Assembly: GCA_035772405.1 (NCBI GenBank)
Contig: JAYKKM010000147.1
Span: 2,210,001-2,274,000, forward strand
Direction: 5' to 3'
Source of the DNA: Chrysogorgia sp. JL179-B06
Taxonomy: Eukaryota > Cnidaria > Anthozoa > Scleralcyonacea > Chrysogorgiidae
DNA: 64,000 nt
Shown here: piece after piece, positions 53,079-64,000 of the stretch
Numbering within the stretch: the first letter of the stretch is position 1
Layout: each line of letters begins with the position of its first letter
Program-made: the position numbers and the translations under genes
Notes under the pieces: model-generated
Seen by the model: only the letters and a program-made list of their open reading frames with translations
The model's database searches: none
Told to the model about the DNA's origin: nothing

Positions 53079-54577
53079 TAAAGTGCTACTGAGATGAAAA
53101 ATTCGTCTATCCAATTTTGATTTTATCTAAAATTATTTTGAAAGAGAAACAGAATGGGCCGGAATGGCTTTCGCAGTTTCTCAATACCTCATATCGTTCC
53201 AGAGATATTCAGGTCATTAGATGCCGTATGACGTCATTTTCTCACATAAACTAAAGAAAACTCACAAAATGAGGCATATCTTTGCAAATAACATGCAGAA
53301 GGTTTTGACACTTTAATTGCACATGTGTGCCAATGATGAAAGTGCACACCACCGTGAATGGTATGTTGTTGCCATGGATATCGCTGGGAAGCAGGAGGTT
53401 TTAACTAAAAAACTAAAATCTTAGTTTCTGTATCTTTCTTAAAGTGTTTATGAAACGAAAATTGACATGACTTTTAATGATTTAATAATTTATTTGAGAG
53501 AACTTCTCAAATGATACAGAATGGCGTTTGTAGTTCTTTAACATCTTATCTCGTTCTCGAGTTATTCAAGATTGTGTAATATGACCTGACGTCACTAGAT
53601 GTACCCACCATTATGATGAATCAGAAAATGAAGCATATCTTCAAAACTATTGCGCAAAATTGTTTGAAACTTTATACAAGTATACAGGTCACCAAATTAA
53701 ATATCCACACGTCAACTTTGCCGTACAAAGAGTTTGACTCGAAGTTGCTCTGTTTTGTTGGCAATACTATTGAAAATATACATCACTGATCAACAGTTAA
53801 ATATTGGTTTAGAAAAGGCAGAATATAAACAAGTTTATGAGAGGAATAAAGGAGTCTGGGAACTAATCTGTTACCATGGCAACGATAAAGTTTACGTGGG
53901 TTATTCAATTTAGTGACCTGTATACTTGTGCAAAGTTTCAAGTAATTTTGTTCAATAGTTTTGAAGATATGCTTCATTTTCTGATTCGTCATAATGGAGG
54001 TCAATATTACACAATCTTGAATAACTCGAGAACGAGATAAGGTATGGAAGAACTACAAACGCCATTCTCTTTCAAATAAATCAATAAAAAGTCATCTCAA
54101 TCTTCGTTTCATAAACACTTTAAAGAATAAGATGATTTAGACCTCTGCAATACAATATCTACATGTGTACGAATCTTCGACTCTATGCACTACAGTAAAC
54201 GTTGTTTGATAGAGGAGAAATAAACAAATTTTGTTTTACAAGTGGAAGAGATCTGATGCCAAGCGATCTCCATGGCAACAACATACTGTATACGGTGGTG
54301 TGCCCTTTCATCATTGGCATACATGTGCAAAGTTTCAACTTTCAAAACATTCCGCTTGTTATTTGCAGATAAATTCCTCATTTTGTAAATTTTATTTAGT
54401 CTGTATGAGAAACTGAAGTCATATGTCATCTAATTTGCATGTTTCAAAAACCTGAATATCTCTGGAACGAGATGAGGCATTCAAAAACCAAGAAAGCCCA
54501 TTCTGTTTCATTTTCAAATTATTTTTAGATAAAATCAAAATTGGATAGACGAATTTTTCATCTCAGTGGCACTTTAA
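53079..54577. repeat. 1.5-kb inverted repeat, arms with two diverged subunits each
   Basis: Left arm from aagtgctactgagatgaaaa, right arm ends ttttcatctcagtggcactt. Each arm has two related 300-350 bp blocks (aacagaatgggcc.. and acagaatggcgtttgtag..), both containing gaggcatatctt / gaagcatatctt. So four related copies in two orientations. Noncoding. Confidence 0.8.
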
Positions 54578-54662
54578 TATTTTCAAACATGTTTGCAGTC
54601 ATCTTTATAACTCTGTTCAGACACTTATCACCCTTTGAACAGCTAGCCCTATGCAGATATAT

Positions 54663-54965
54663 TTATGACAAAGCATTGAAAAATGAAGTTACTCTTATCG
54701 GTAATTGGCCTCCTTGTTTAGTACTACCAAATACAATTGTTTCTAAGAAACATAAAATACCAACATGGCTATATTCAATGTTAAAGATGTAAAAACTTGC
54801 CAACAAGGCAATAATTGCCTCGAAACAGCTGTTGGCGCTTGCAATTGTGCAGAACCCCTTTCCCTCAATTGAAATAAAAACTCTGTCATAGTTGAGGATG
54901 CTGCCCAAAGTCACAATATGGGGTTGTGCCAAATTTTCTATGCATTTTTGTACTTTTCCAGCATC
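54663..54965 (-). CDS. possible terminal exon of an unidentified gene
   Basis: From an acceptor (tttttag, reverse strand) at 54966 the frame is open for 100 codons: DAGKVQKCIENLAQPHIVTL, GSILNYDRVFISIEGKG, CFEAIIALLASFYIFNIEYS, then GQLPIRVTSFFNALS and stop. It resembles the C-terminal block seen in many uncharacterised invertebrate and fish proteins (pattern P-x-I-x-x-x-G-x-x-x-x-x-x-x-F-x-x-x-E-G-K-x). Function unknown; may belong to a transposon. A candidate first exon lies at 56374-56425. Confidence 0.4.
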   Translation of the reverse strand, partial: DAGKVQKCIENLAQPHIVTLGSILNYDRVFISIEGKGFCTIASANSCFEAIIALLASFYIFNIEYSHVGILCFLETIVFGSTKQGGQLPIRVTSFFNALS

Positions 54966-55017
54966 CTAAAAAACAAATTAACTGAAAATTAGATTTTCTT
55001 ACTCCAACCACTAATCT

Positions 55018-55920
55018 AGGGGCCTGTTCATATGAGCTTCACCAGGGTGCGATAAATATCAAGTCAATTTCATATGCGACGTATTCGCTTCACTTCCATG
55101 GAAAAGCGCTCAGAAGTACTGGAGCGAGATCGTCTCAGGAAATCAGAATGCACCATGAAGAACATTCATCCTTGTTAACCAGGCTAGCTCGCCGAATTTT
55201 AGTTTATGCGGGAAATCTTCATCCCACTTCACTAGCAATAAGAGATATTTAATATAAGTCTTTATATACTGTACAGCTGATAGTTATAAACATGTAATTC
55301 AAAATGTTCCAAAAAGGATTATTACCTTTATACAGTGATCTCATACTCTTAGACCCTGTTCATATGAGCCCGGCTGGCTATAACTTATCTGGGTGTGAGA
55401 ACTCATTTTGTGTTTATATGTGAAATGAACCAGCCCGGTTCTCACCTTCACAATAATTAACACTTTGTCTTGAGGCGCTGCATTTTTGCTGTTATTATCA
55501 GCAAATAAACAAGACTGACAGTGAATATCAACATACGGTATGGTGTGGTACAGTACTTATAACTACTGTATGATGAAAAATATGGGAAAGAAATTATATA
55601 CATATAATGCTGAGGTACATGTACCACAATATAAAGGTGATGTAAATACATACTACAGCTTGAGTAGCAAAAACTAACAACTTTAATATATACTTGTTAC
55701 TTTTATGTGCAGGTACATGTATTATTCACTGTATCACTGCTTGGTAACCAGTCAATTATATAAAAATAATATAATATAATAATATAATAATAATAATAAT
55801 AATAATATAATAATATAATAATAAAATAATATAATAATAATAATATAATAATATATATTATTATTAGTTTCTACTAATATAACAGGTACTGCACTTTAGG
55901 TGCAAATCATCTTACAAACG
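55018..55920. other. MITE-like ends and AT microsatellite
   Basis: ctgttcatatgagc occurs at 55024 and 55360 with gcccggctggct, related to the 2598 element ends. (ATA/TAA)n at 55765-55865. No gene seen. Confidence 0.45.
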
Positions 55921-56373
55921 ACAAAAAGGATGCAGCTCGACGGGGTCAAGTTGAAGGCAACTCCATACAGTAGATTAGCAGCATATAAACCATGTCTGCA
56001 TGACCTCGGAGTACAGCTAAGAGGTTACTGTGAGGGTTGATATTGGAGAGATGGGAAAAGTTGGAGAAAAATCTTTGAAATACAGGAGATAACCAACTAC
56101 AACTCTACCCACATGAGTCTCGAGCTCAGAAGAGCATCTGCTTGTCATTAACTTTCCAAGCTCGTATATCCCACAACATTTACAACAATTGTTATTATAA
56201 GACACAGTATACTTTAAGAACAAATATACTATAAGAACAAATAATAGTTGCAATGTCATGCATACATGTAATTCTGAAACATCGACACAACCCTATTGTG
56301 AACATGTTAAACAAATTCTCAAATTATATTATAAAAGAGAAACATGCATCGATACTGTAAATAGAAAACTCAC

Positions 56374-56425
56374 CAGTATGATCACCATGTTCATTATCTT
56401 CATCCTCGTCTAGTACATGTTCCAT
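56374..56425 (-). CDS. candidate start exon MEHVLDEDEDNEHGDH
   Basis: ATG at 56425 (- strand) with 17 codons ending at a consensus donor GTGAGT. Acidic MEHVLDEDEDNEHGDHT. It might join the terminal exon at 54663-54965 but I could not find the linking exons. It could also be internal, since the frame is open upstream. Confidence 0.25.
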
Positions 56426-57129
56426 TTTGTCAATAATTGGCATTTTCTTTTCTTTTCCACATTAAAAAATTTTTGGAATCAACATTTTAAAATAACTCCT
56501 GTGCAGCGACTACCAACAGAGTCAGGCATACCAGCTGTTGTTAACGTGTCTTCGTCTGGCAAAGTAGGTATTGAAATTACGATATGTTTTAACATCTATA
56601 TTATATTTCAGTCGAGTGTACATAAACATTTATATCACAGTAAGTCACTGGCACAGTCGTCATTGTTGTTATTAGTTGTACGTAGTGGTGGCACTAAAAA
56701 TATGAACATAATTGAAACAATTCTTATCATTTTCAGATTTTAAATGAACTATAGAGAAGTCTTTAGGCTACTAATTTTCTTTTTCCTTTCTGTTTTATAA
56801 AGTAGTAGTTTCTCCTTCTTCTTTTGTTGCTGTCTTATTTTTCTATCTTTACAACGTTTCTTTTTTCCAGACTGTTCCAGAACATGAAAATGTTCAGCGC
56901 TACAGCCCTGTAGGTTCCCAAAGAGTGTGCAGCCCATGTATATCATAGTACAGCCCGTAGAAATGTGAATAATATTTCCCATATAGAACAGGACAGAGGT
57001 AAAAATTGCTAGAAAGGTTTGACAGGAAAATTAAATATTTAGAAAATTAATTCATAAAAAGCTTAGAAAATTAATTCATAAAAAGCGAAGGTTATGGAAA
57101 TGTGCGAAATCCTCTGGGGACCCGGACAA

Positions 57130-59150
57130 ATGGTCCATTTAACATCTCCGCTTTTGCGAATAAGCATACTTCCCAGCGTGTTCGATGCGATTCGCAATGC
57201 TAGATTTCCCTGTCCTCGCTTTAACAAATGACCAAAATTTCTTCGGGTTGGTACTCACTTCAGCAATCAAATTGTTGACATAATTTTGGTACGCTTTGTT
57301 TAGTGGATCTTTCACAGTGTTAATAAAACGTTTGTAAGTACGTTTTTTCATTCGGTGTTTAATAAAAGGATACCAGAAGAGTCATTCAACCTTCAAAATA
57401 ATACAGTCCCCTTCACCCAGCATGTTATCGATGAACTCTTTTGTACTGCGGAAGATATAACTAATTTACTATGCTCGATTGATGTAAATAAAGCAAATGG
57501 TCCAGATGGTATCCCCCTAAGAGTCCTTAAAGAATGTTCCTCAGAATTGGCTCCATCGTTGGCGGGTTTATTTAATTATTCATTGGATTTGGGTAAGTTA
57601 CCTGAAGATTGGAAGATAGCGAATGTTGTTCCAATTTATAAAGCTGGAAAGCGGTCTATGGCAGATAACTACCGACCTATCTCACTGACAAGTATTATTG
57701 TGAAAACATTAGAGCGCCTTATTCACAAGCATATTACGAAGTTCCTTATGGACCTAAAGTTATTGAGTGAGAATCAACATGGTTTCAGGCAACTCAGATC
57801 TTGTGTAACTCAACTACTTCAACTTCTACATGAATGGTTTTCCACCCTTAACAAACTAGGCTCAGTTGACGTGTTGTTCCTTGATTTTGCAAAGGCGTTC
57901 GATAAGGTTTCTCACTCGCACCTACTCTTTACGTTACAGTGTTATGGGATCAAAGGGTCGTTGTTGAACTGGATACGGGATTTTCTAACTACTCGGAAGC
58001 AGCGTGTAGTGAGCGAGGCAGTATACTTGGTCCGTTGCTGTTCTTGGTATATATTAACGATCTCCCCTCTTCTGTGACCTGTAGTTTAGAGATGTTTGCT
58101 GATGACACGGTCCTCTATCGGCAAATTACATCAGTGCCAGATTGTTTGGAGCTTCAAGAGGACGTATCATCTGTTGTTAATTGGTGCAAAACTTGGCTTG
58201 TAACTCTGAAGCAGGAAAAGTGCGAAATGTTGCATAACGAAGAAACGAGACCCAATAATCCATCAGTATTCTCTTGATAATAAAGATCTGTCAGCAGTGG
58301 GTCAGCATAAGCACCTAGGTGTTTGGATCGAGCAGTCCTTATCTTGGGAGTTTCATGTTAATACAATTTGCGCTAAGGCAAATAAGGTCCTAGGTTTAGT
58401 GAGAAGAACGTTTGGATCCAGTAATGTGAAGGGAATTTCCACTGCATATAAAGCGCTCGTTAGACCAATACTGGAGTATGGTTGTCCGGTGTGGAACCCG
58501 TATCTTGTTAAACACATCCATGCTGTAGGAAGAATCCAGAGAAGGGCGACCCGATTGATGTGTGGTTCACACAAAGCATACATGGATAGACTGAAAGAGC
58601 TGCAATGGATCTCTTTGGAGCGTAGACGTCAATACCTGTGTTTAGTACAGATGTACAAAATCGTTTTGGGATATACATTGATGTTAATCCTTCAAACTTT
58701 TTTGATGTGATAGGACAATCACGGACACGAAGTAATCATGACTATAAAATTAGGCCTAATGCATCCCGAACAAACTATTTTAAAAATTATTTTTTTAATA
58801 GGTACATTAATGACTGGAACTCTCTACCTGCCAGTGTAATGCATGCCCCTAGTCTTGCCTCGTTTAAAGAGCACTCCTTAAACATCTTAGTGAGTAATTG
58901 ATTTTATATTTTTGTTTTCAGTTTTATTTGTTTTTTGTTTATTTAGTTTATCTGTTTTATTATCTTGTTTATTGTCATCATGTAAGGAGAGGAGCTTTAA
59001 TATGGGAATTTAGTTTCCCCCTGCTACTATCCAGCCAGCCAGTTTGTATATATTTTTCTTTTCTTTCTTTTTCTTTTGTTCCTTTGGAATTTTATATTTT
59101 TGTGATCTATGTATGTTATTGGCGAAGTGATATTAAACATTAAACATAAA
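57130..59150 (+). mobile_element. LINE with inverted 5' piece (twin-priming pattern)
   Basis: 57352-58900 on +: FTQHVIDELFCTAEDITNLL, KANGPDGIPLRVLKECSSEL, DWKIANVVPIYKAGKRSMAD, NYRPISLTSIIVKTLERLIH, FLDFAKAFDKVSHSHLLF, then (frameshift at 58010) GPLLFLVYINDLPSS, FADDTVLY, KHLGVWIEQSLSWEFHV, LVRPILEYGCPVWNPY, ending WNSLPASVMHAPSLASF. 57139-57351 on - carries the preceding linker KRTYKRFINTVK and STNPKKFWSFVKARTGKSS. It ends with ttaaacattaaacataaacat tail. Three frames are needed, so dead. Confidence 0.85.
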
Positions 59151-59389
59151 CATAAGAACGAGGTCAGAAAGGCCAATTTTAATGATATAAAAGAATATTT
59201 AATTTGGGTGCCATTATGAAAGAGGTCTATACGAATCCCACAAGCATTACGTCTCACATAATGGGAGTGGTTGGGTGGGGTTTGCGATGGGGAAAATACA
59301 GCCGGGGTTTAGGGTTACAATAAAGTGGAAGATGAAGGTTATGGTGAGCAAGAGACTTATGCCGGGGGGTTAGGGTTATGATTGGGGTT

Positions 59390-59922
59390 AATAATAATAA
59401 TAATCTTTATTCATGTAAGTCAATTTCACCATAAGGTGATTTACAATTGGGTCCTGTAAATATCTAATTAAAAATAAAGAGGTTATTAATAAAAATACAA
59501 GTTATTGGTATAATATATGCAATAAAAATAGTAAGATTTGGTGCTTCACGAATTGTCACATCGAGATTGTTCCAGTCTTCTACTGATTTATTTATTATTG
59601 TCCATAGTCCCCAATTTGTTTTGGATTTAGATTTACGCATGTTCTTCTTATGTCTGCTATCATAATTATGAAAATCCTTATTCTCTTTATATTCAAATTT
59701 ATGTAACAACATATTATTTACGCATTTATACATGAAGATAGCACGATGATGTGATCTTCGAACTTCTAATGGTTTCCATTCTAGTTGCCTCAACGCGTCG
59801 GTACCAGAATGATAAGGTGGGTAGGTCAAGGATGATTCGGGCAGCCTTGTTCCATGTAAAACCTGCAATTCAGCCATAAGTGAAGAATTTCGTCTATCTC
59901 CCCAAATAATATCACCGTAGTT
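59390..59922 (-). pseudogene. LINE ORF2 C-terminal fragment
   Basis: Antisense MAELQVLHGTRLPESSLTYP, DALRQLEWKPLEVRRSHHRA, IFMYKCVNNMLLHKFEYK, NKSVEDWNNLDVTIREAPNL. Usual post-RT string, 5'-truncated at 59922 where a foldback begins; (ATT)n tail at 59388-59410. Confidence 0.75.
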
Positions 59923-60198
59923 TTTGCGTTAAACTTTTAGTTTCGGAGATATAACGGCTCAAACATGCAAATTGTACCATTTTTTGGAATAAAGTAGCGC
60001 CACCAAAATAACACACAGGGACCTGGATCCGAGGGTCTTTACGATGTTACCTTGTCTACTCGAATTCTAATATATTTTTATAAGTATTGAAACATAACAC
60101 GTTCCTCGGATCCAATCTCCCGGCCTGCGCTACTTTTTTTCACAAATTGTGACTTTGAGCCCTTATATCTCCGAAACTAAAAGTTTAACGCAAAAACT
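59923..60198. repeat. 276-bp foldback element
   Basis: Arms tttttgcgttaaacttttag / ctaaaagtttaacgcaaaaa continue through gagatataacggctcaaa / tttgagcccttatatctc. Noncoding centre. Abuts the LINE fragment. Confidence 0.8.
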
Positions 60199-60378
60199 AA
60201 TCTAGAACTTATTAACTAACTTTTTATGCTCTATCCGAATCACCAAAAACCCATTTTGGGTTTATAAGCACTTTAATGTTATTGTCAATGATTGGTTGGG
60301 TTCTAGAATTCTACAATTTATAACTATTGGTAATTCTTGGCCATTGCACACTTACTGATTATTGGTAATTCTAGGTAG

Positions 60379-60475
60379 GAGTCATACATCATATGACGTC
60401 ACACATCATATGACGTCATACATCATATGACGTCACACTTTATATGACAACGCGTTTCATATGACGTCACGTTGA
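60379..60475. repeat. four TGACGTCA sites in 17-bp-spaced repeats
   Basis: CATATGACGTCA at 60394, 60411, 60428 and 60462, from a tcatatgacgtcacaca unit. TGACGTCA is the palindromic CRE bound by CREB/ATF proteins. Likely repeat-derived; whether it binds is unknown. Confidence 0.7.
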
Positions 60476-60771
60476 CAAACGTCACACCTCACCTGACATT
60501 TCATTTCATACACGTCACACTCAACACTCGTCATACTTAACACGTTTAAAAAATAATTTTGTTGTTAATTATTATTATTATTTAATATTTATATTGTGCG
60601 AATATATCTTTAAAAATATTCAAATGCATATTATATTTAGCAAAATTGTAGTTTGAGAAGATCAGATCGCCTCTCAGGCGCGGCCTTCCCCCGCTCAGAG
60701 AGGGTTAAACAGTTAATCTATATATTATAATCTATATATATATATATACATTAAACAGTTAATCTACCCAG

Positions 60772-61100
60772 GTTGGAGATCTTGGCAAGATCTTGTAAAA
60801 TCTTGCCAAGAACTTGCCAAGAACTTGCCAAGATCTCGCCTTTCCTTCAATTGGTATTTAAGTTACAATATTTCCTGGCAAGATCTTGGCAAGATCTTGT
60901 TGTGTCTAACAGGTAATTATTATTATAAATGTAGGAATAAAAATATATTTGCAACAATTCCCAGGTAGGTCAAACCTGCAATTAAACCCCAATTGCAATA
61001 CATTTGGCAAAATCTGGAACAATCTTGGCAAGATCCTGCCACAATCTTGGCAAGATCCTGCTACAATCTTAGCAAGATCCTGTCACTATCTTGACAAAAT
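60772..61100. repeat. CTTGGCAAGATC repeat cluster
   Basis: About 12 copies of cttggcaagatc(t/c)tg on either strand, in direct and inverted arrangement, so able to form many hairpins. The first part (60772-60835) is the densest. No coding. Confidence 0.75.
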
Positions 61101-61590
61101 AAATTAAAAATCTTAACATCTGTGGATCCTAGCTGTAGCAGCACTGTGCTGTAGCCTTAAATGTGAGTGTATGAATAACACAACAGGTCCATTGTGTACA
61201 CCGTTTATTGCCGGGATAATAGAACATTATATATTTTCACAAATATTAATCTTAAGCATAATATTGTACATATATTGTTTATAAACAATTTAGTTGAAAA
61301 TGCTTAGTTTTATTAAACCTGTTTATGTACAAACAGGTGCAAAACTAAAGATTTTTGCCTAGCTACGATAATTAGATTCCTTCCGTACTTTGGCCTTTGT
61401 TGCCTCATTGAGCGAATAAAATAGGAAATTGTTTATCCCGACTAATTAACCCATGTGCATTTGAAACATGGAGTTTATTCTATGGATAAAAATTACATAT
61501 ATTTTATATTTACAAACCATGATATGTTACAGGTACATCCAAAGGAGTATAATACTGGGGTTGGTTGTTCATTAACCTGGCGGATAAGTC
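61101..61590. other. no recognisable feature
   Basis: AT-rich DNA without coding signals or clear repeats. Confidence 0.4.
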
Positions 61591-61597
61591 TTATAAT

Positions 61598-61741
61598 CAT
61601 ATAACATTGCCATCCACGTTTTGAACAAACAAACTTAAATTTTATCTGCTGAGCTGAATAGTGAGTCATCTACCGAATAGTGCTATTATGGGGATAAAAT
61701 TTAAGTTTGCTTGTTCAAAGCATGGATGGCACTGTTATATT
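61598..61741. repeat. 144-bp inverted-terminal element
   Basis: Arms ataacattgccatccacgt, tttgaacaaacaaacttaaa and complements tttaagtttgcttgttcaaa, gcatggatggcactgttat. Immediately followed by a GC-rich hairpin (cccctcgcccggcgcgaagc .. gagggcgaggg, 61743-61792). Confidence 0.7.
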
Positions 61742-61894
61742 TTCCCCTCGCCCGGCGCGAAGCGCCGGCTAAAGGCCTGAGGGCGAGGGTGCTAATATCG
61801 ACCGGCGTTTAGTCCCTTGCGAGATGCAAGCGGTTCCTGATCTCGGATCGGATTATTTGTTTATATATATATATATTTATATTGTATGTATTGT

Positions 61895-61995
61895 TTAATA
61901 AACGAGCAGCAGTGTTTTATCAGATATAAAACACGAGGGCGTAGCCCGAGTGTTTCAGATCTGATAAAACACCTGCTGCGAGTTTATTAAACGGC
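61895..61995. repeat. 101-bp palindrome
   Basis: taataaacgagcagcagtgt, tttatcagat / atctgataaaacacctgctg, cgagtttatta. Centre acacgagggcgtagcccgagtgt. Confidence 0.7.
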
Positions 61996-62549
61996 TTCAA
62001 ACACGACCCATTTGATAAGTTCATTGGCGTAGTAATTTTGAAAATCGATGTTGTCTAAGCCGAGAAAATCAAAGATAAAGTTTATGTAAATCAGGACGAA
62101 TCTTTATCACATTTAAAGACACGATACGGTAGTGATTTTCTTTTGTCTTTTCCTCATGAATTATTAATGAGTGTTTGAAATATATATACAGTATGGTCAA
62201 CGGCCGTCCTCATCGCGGCATCGGAAAATTTGGCTCTGGTAACTAGATATAGTTAATTTCCTACTCATGCGCGGCATCGGAAAATTTGGCCCTGGTAAAT
62301 AGTCTGCAACAGAAGCTGATTGGTAGACCTCTGCATTTTAATTAATATTTAAATTGCAACCGTCACATGATTGCGAATGCAAAAATTGAAACGGATTTTC
62401 GGTGCGTTAAATTTGGCGTAATTTAAATTTAAATTGACGCCAGCGCGACAAACCGCTTTCCGGAAGAAGCCGCCATTCGCCCATCAGTGATTTTTATGTA
62501 GTCTGATATAAAAACCAGCCATTTCCTCACAAAATCATCGGATGCAGTA
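61996..62549 (+). promoter_or_regulatory. possible promoter region
   Basis: Contains a duplicated block gcggcatcggaaaatttggc at about 62214 and 62272, and near 62455 CCGGAAG (ETS-like) with GCCGCCATT (YY1-like) 80 bp upstream of a candidate start exon. Inference only. Confidence 0.25.
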
Positions 62550-62652
62550 ATGTTTGTTTTTAACAAACATTACTATGGACATTATCAGCTGATTTCATGC
62601 CGAAACTGTAGTGCTGAAGGACAAGGTAATCAAAGACAGGCACAAGTGAAAG
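62550..62652 (+). CDS. candidate first coding exon, unidentified
   Basis: ATG at 62550 with 34 open codons (MFVFNKHYYGHYQLISCRNC, then SAEGQGNQRQAQVK) ending exactly at a consensus donor (aaag/gtaaat). Two cysteines in CRNC. No match known. The rest of such a gene would lie right of the window. Confidence 0.25.
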
Positions 62653-63470
62653 GTAAATAAATTAGTATTCTTAAACCATGGCTTATAATAGTACATTGTC
62701 ACCGACTCACCGGTCTGAAATTAATTTCCCTTTTCCCTTTTCTGCATAGTTTTTTTGGTTAGGGAAAGTAATTTGGTTAGGATTAGGGTTAGGTTTACAT
62801 ATTTGGGTGATATTTAACCGCATTTCGTTGAATTCTAAGAGACATAGCGTCGTACGGCTACCGTACGAATAGCCATTACCTTCAGTTTCAATGCTTCACT
62901 TTATCGTTTAACTTTTTGACTTGACTCGCTAATTTTAATGTAATTTAAATAGTTGTACACTGTATTATGTATTTGCTCCAAGCTCCGAAATCTAATAGAC
63001 ACATTTTGAAATACTTAACAGAGAGATTTGGAAAAATTTGAAGGTGTGTAATGTTTTGAATGTTTAGAATTTTCAAAACATGTATAATATCTTGACAGTT
63101 GGAATTAAATCCATGCAGTTTAAAATATATACCATTTGTTCTTTATAATACTGCAGAATAGTAAGTGGTAGTACAAATTTTGGAATTGCATGTATAGTAT
63201 GTTTATTATTTTATTAAAATTATAAATACTATGCTTGATAATTAGCCTATATATACAGTAGTTTAGGGTGAAAAAACATGCATACTATTGCTGTGTTTAT
63301 ATGACCTGGGCCTGGCCTACAATTTTGTGCAATAAACAAGCATTACTGTATACTTGTGAGTGTTAATATATACATTGATGTAATGAATAAGGGAGAGCTC
63401 AGGGGGAAACAGACGATACAGTACATGGATGATTTGTCAAGCAAGCTCATATCCTCATAAAAATTATTCT
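62653..63470. other. no recognisable gene
   Basis: AT-rich, with TTAGGGTTAGG text near 62775-62795 and a gtgtttatatgacctgggcc end related to the 2598 family at 63292. Confidence 0.4.
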
Positions 63471-63475
63471 GTGTC

Positions 63476-64000
63476 CCAGTGGCGGCGCCAGTGTACGAGA
63501 AGTGGGAGGGACAATGCCAACGCCGAAGGCGCGAGTACTAGGGCCCCCCCTGCAAAATGTTGGTAATATAGAGTCTCTGAAATGCCATTTCCTGCATTTT
63601 GGGGGAGATTTTACAGAATTTTGAAAATTATAAAACGTCATAAAAAATACCAAAAACTACACATTTCTGGTCATTGTATGGGATATTTCATGGACAATTA
63701 CTAGATACCGTCAAAAAATTAAGAGAGATATCTAACAGTAACATTCTATAATCTGTCCCACGGCAGGTAATTTGAAAAAAAGTCGAAAGAAACCCGAGCG
63801 CGTTCCGGAAATTTAAAACGATCAGGCTCGGGTTTCATTCGGATGTTGGAATCAGCGCCTGCGATACACTAATGATATATACCGCTTAATTCAAAAATTG
63901 ATAAAACGAAGACTATTCACTCAGGTGTTTTATTACTTGTCTTCATTCTTATATTCAAAGGTTTATTTAGGTAGGTTGCCTGCCCTTATGCCAGTAGTTC
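63476..64000. mobile_element. partial hAT-like MITE end
   Basis: CAGTGGCGGCGCCAG at 63478 followed by GC-rich text ending agggcccccc resembles the 5' end of CAGGGGCGG-type hAT elements. No opposite end seen in the window; the remainder to 64000 is unassigned. Confidence 0.35.

Noticed and set aside
56749..56982. Lys-rich antisense frame as an exon
   Set aside because: Open for 77 codons, but low-complexity (poly-K/Q) with no splice link or family match.

Overview
This is a eukaryotic, almost certainly marine invertebrate, nuclear window. Coding sequence is split into short exons by large GT-AG introns, and those introns and the downstream DNA are packed with non-LTR, Penelope-like, BEL/Pao, Crypton-like and cut-and-paste elements, foldback elements and simple-sequence satellites. 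The mix of element types fits a cnidarian or another early-branching marine animal best, but nothing here fixes the species.

One host gene dominates. From the left edge to about 43.6 kb lies the 3' two thirds of a polycystin-1-like (PKD1/REJ-type) gene on the + strand. I can place 15 exons (504 to 43414) whose phases all agree, encoding about 1,690 residues. In order they hold a REJ-side helical region, a GAIN domain with two polybasic (furin-like) sites, a GPS proteolysis site, the first membrane helix, a PLAT domain, and a polycystin channel with its extracellular domain, S1-S6 and an LGDFD pore signature. A coiled-coil/acidic tail and a stop codon follow, with a poly(A) signal at 43592. 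The 5' exons lie outside the window.

The introns hold most of the unusual material. The intron after the first TM exon (15.3-19.7 kb) contains nine tRNA-Ala-like sequences, some in an exact 275-bp tandem array. It also holds a near-perfect 187-bp palindrome that encodes a hammerhead ribozyme on both strands, and a second hammerhead-like motif, all next to (TA)n tracts. The intron before it has a 59-bp minisatellite that looks like a decayed tRNA, split by an inverted pair of Penelope-like fragments. The 25.9-32.0 kb intron has two antisense LINEs, one with a 2A-like motif and one split by a Penelope-like fragment. The last intron (32.6-43.0 kb) has a BEL/Pao element, an antisense LINE and a Crypton/DUF3504-like relic.

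Beyond 43.6 kb no confident host gene is seen. The main feature is a 5.9-kb TTAA-flanked, long-TIR, THAP-encoding (Kolobok-like) element at 45.0-50.9 kb. It carries an opposite-strand ORF resembling the P2X7 'ballast' zinc domain, interrupted by a hAT-like element that itself holds an 83-bp MITE. Further right are foldback elements, LINE fragments (one with a twin-priming inversion), a cluster of CRE-like sites, and two tentative exons (54.7-55.0 kb on -, 62.55 kb on +).
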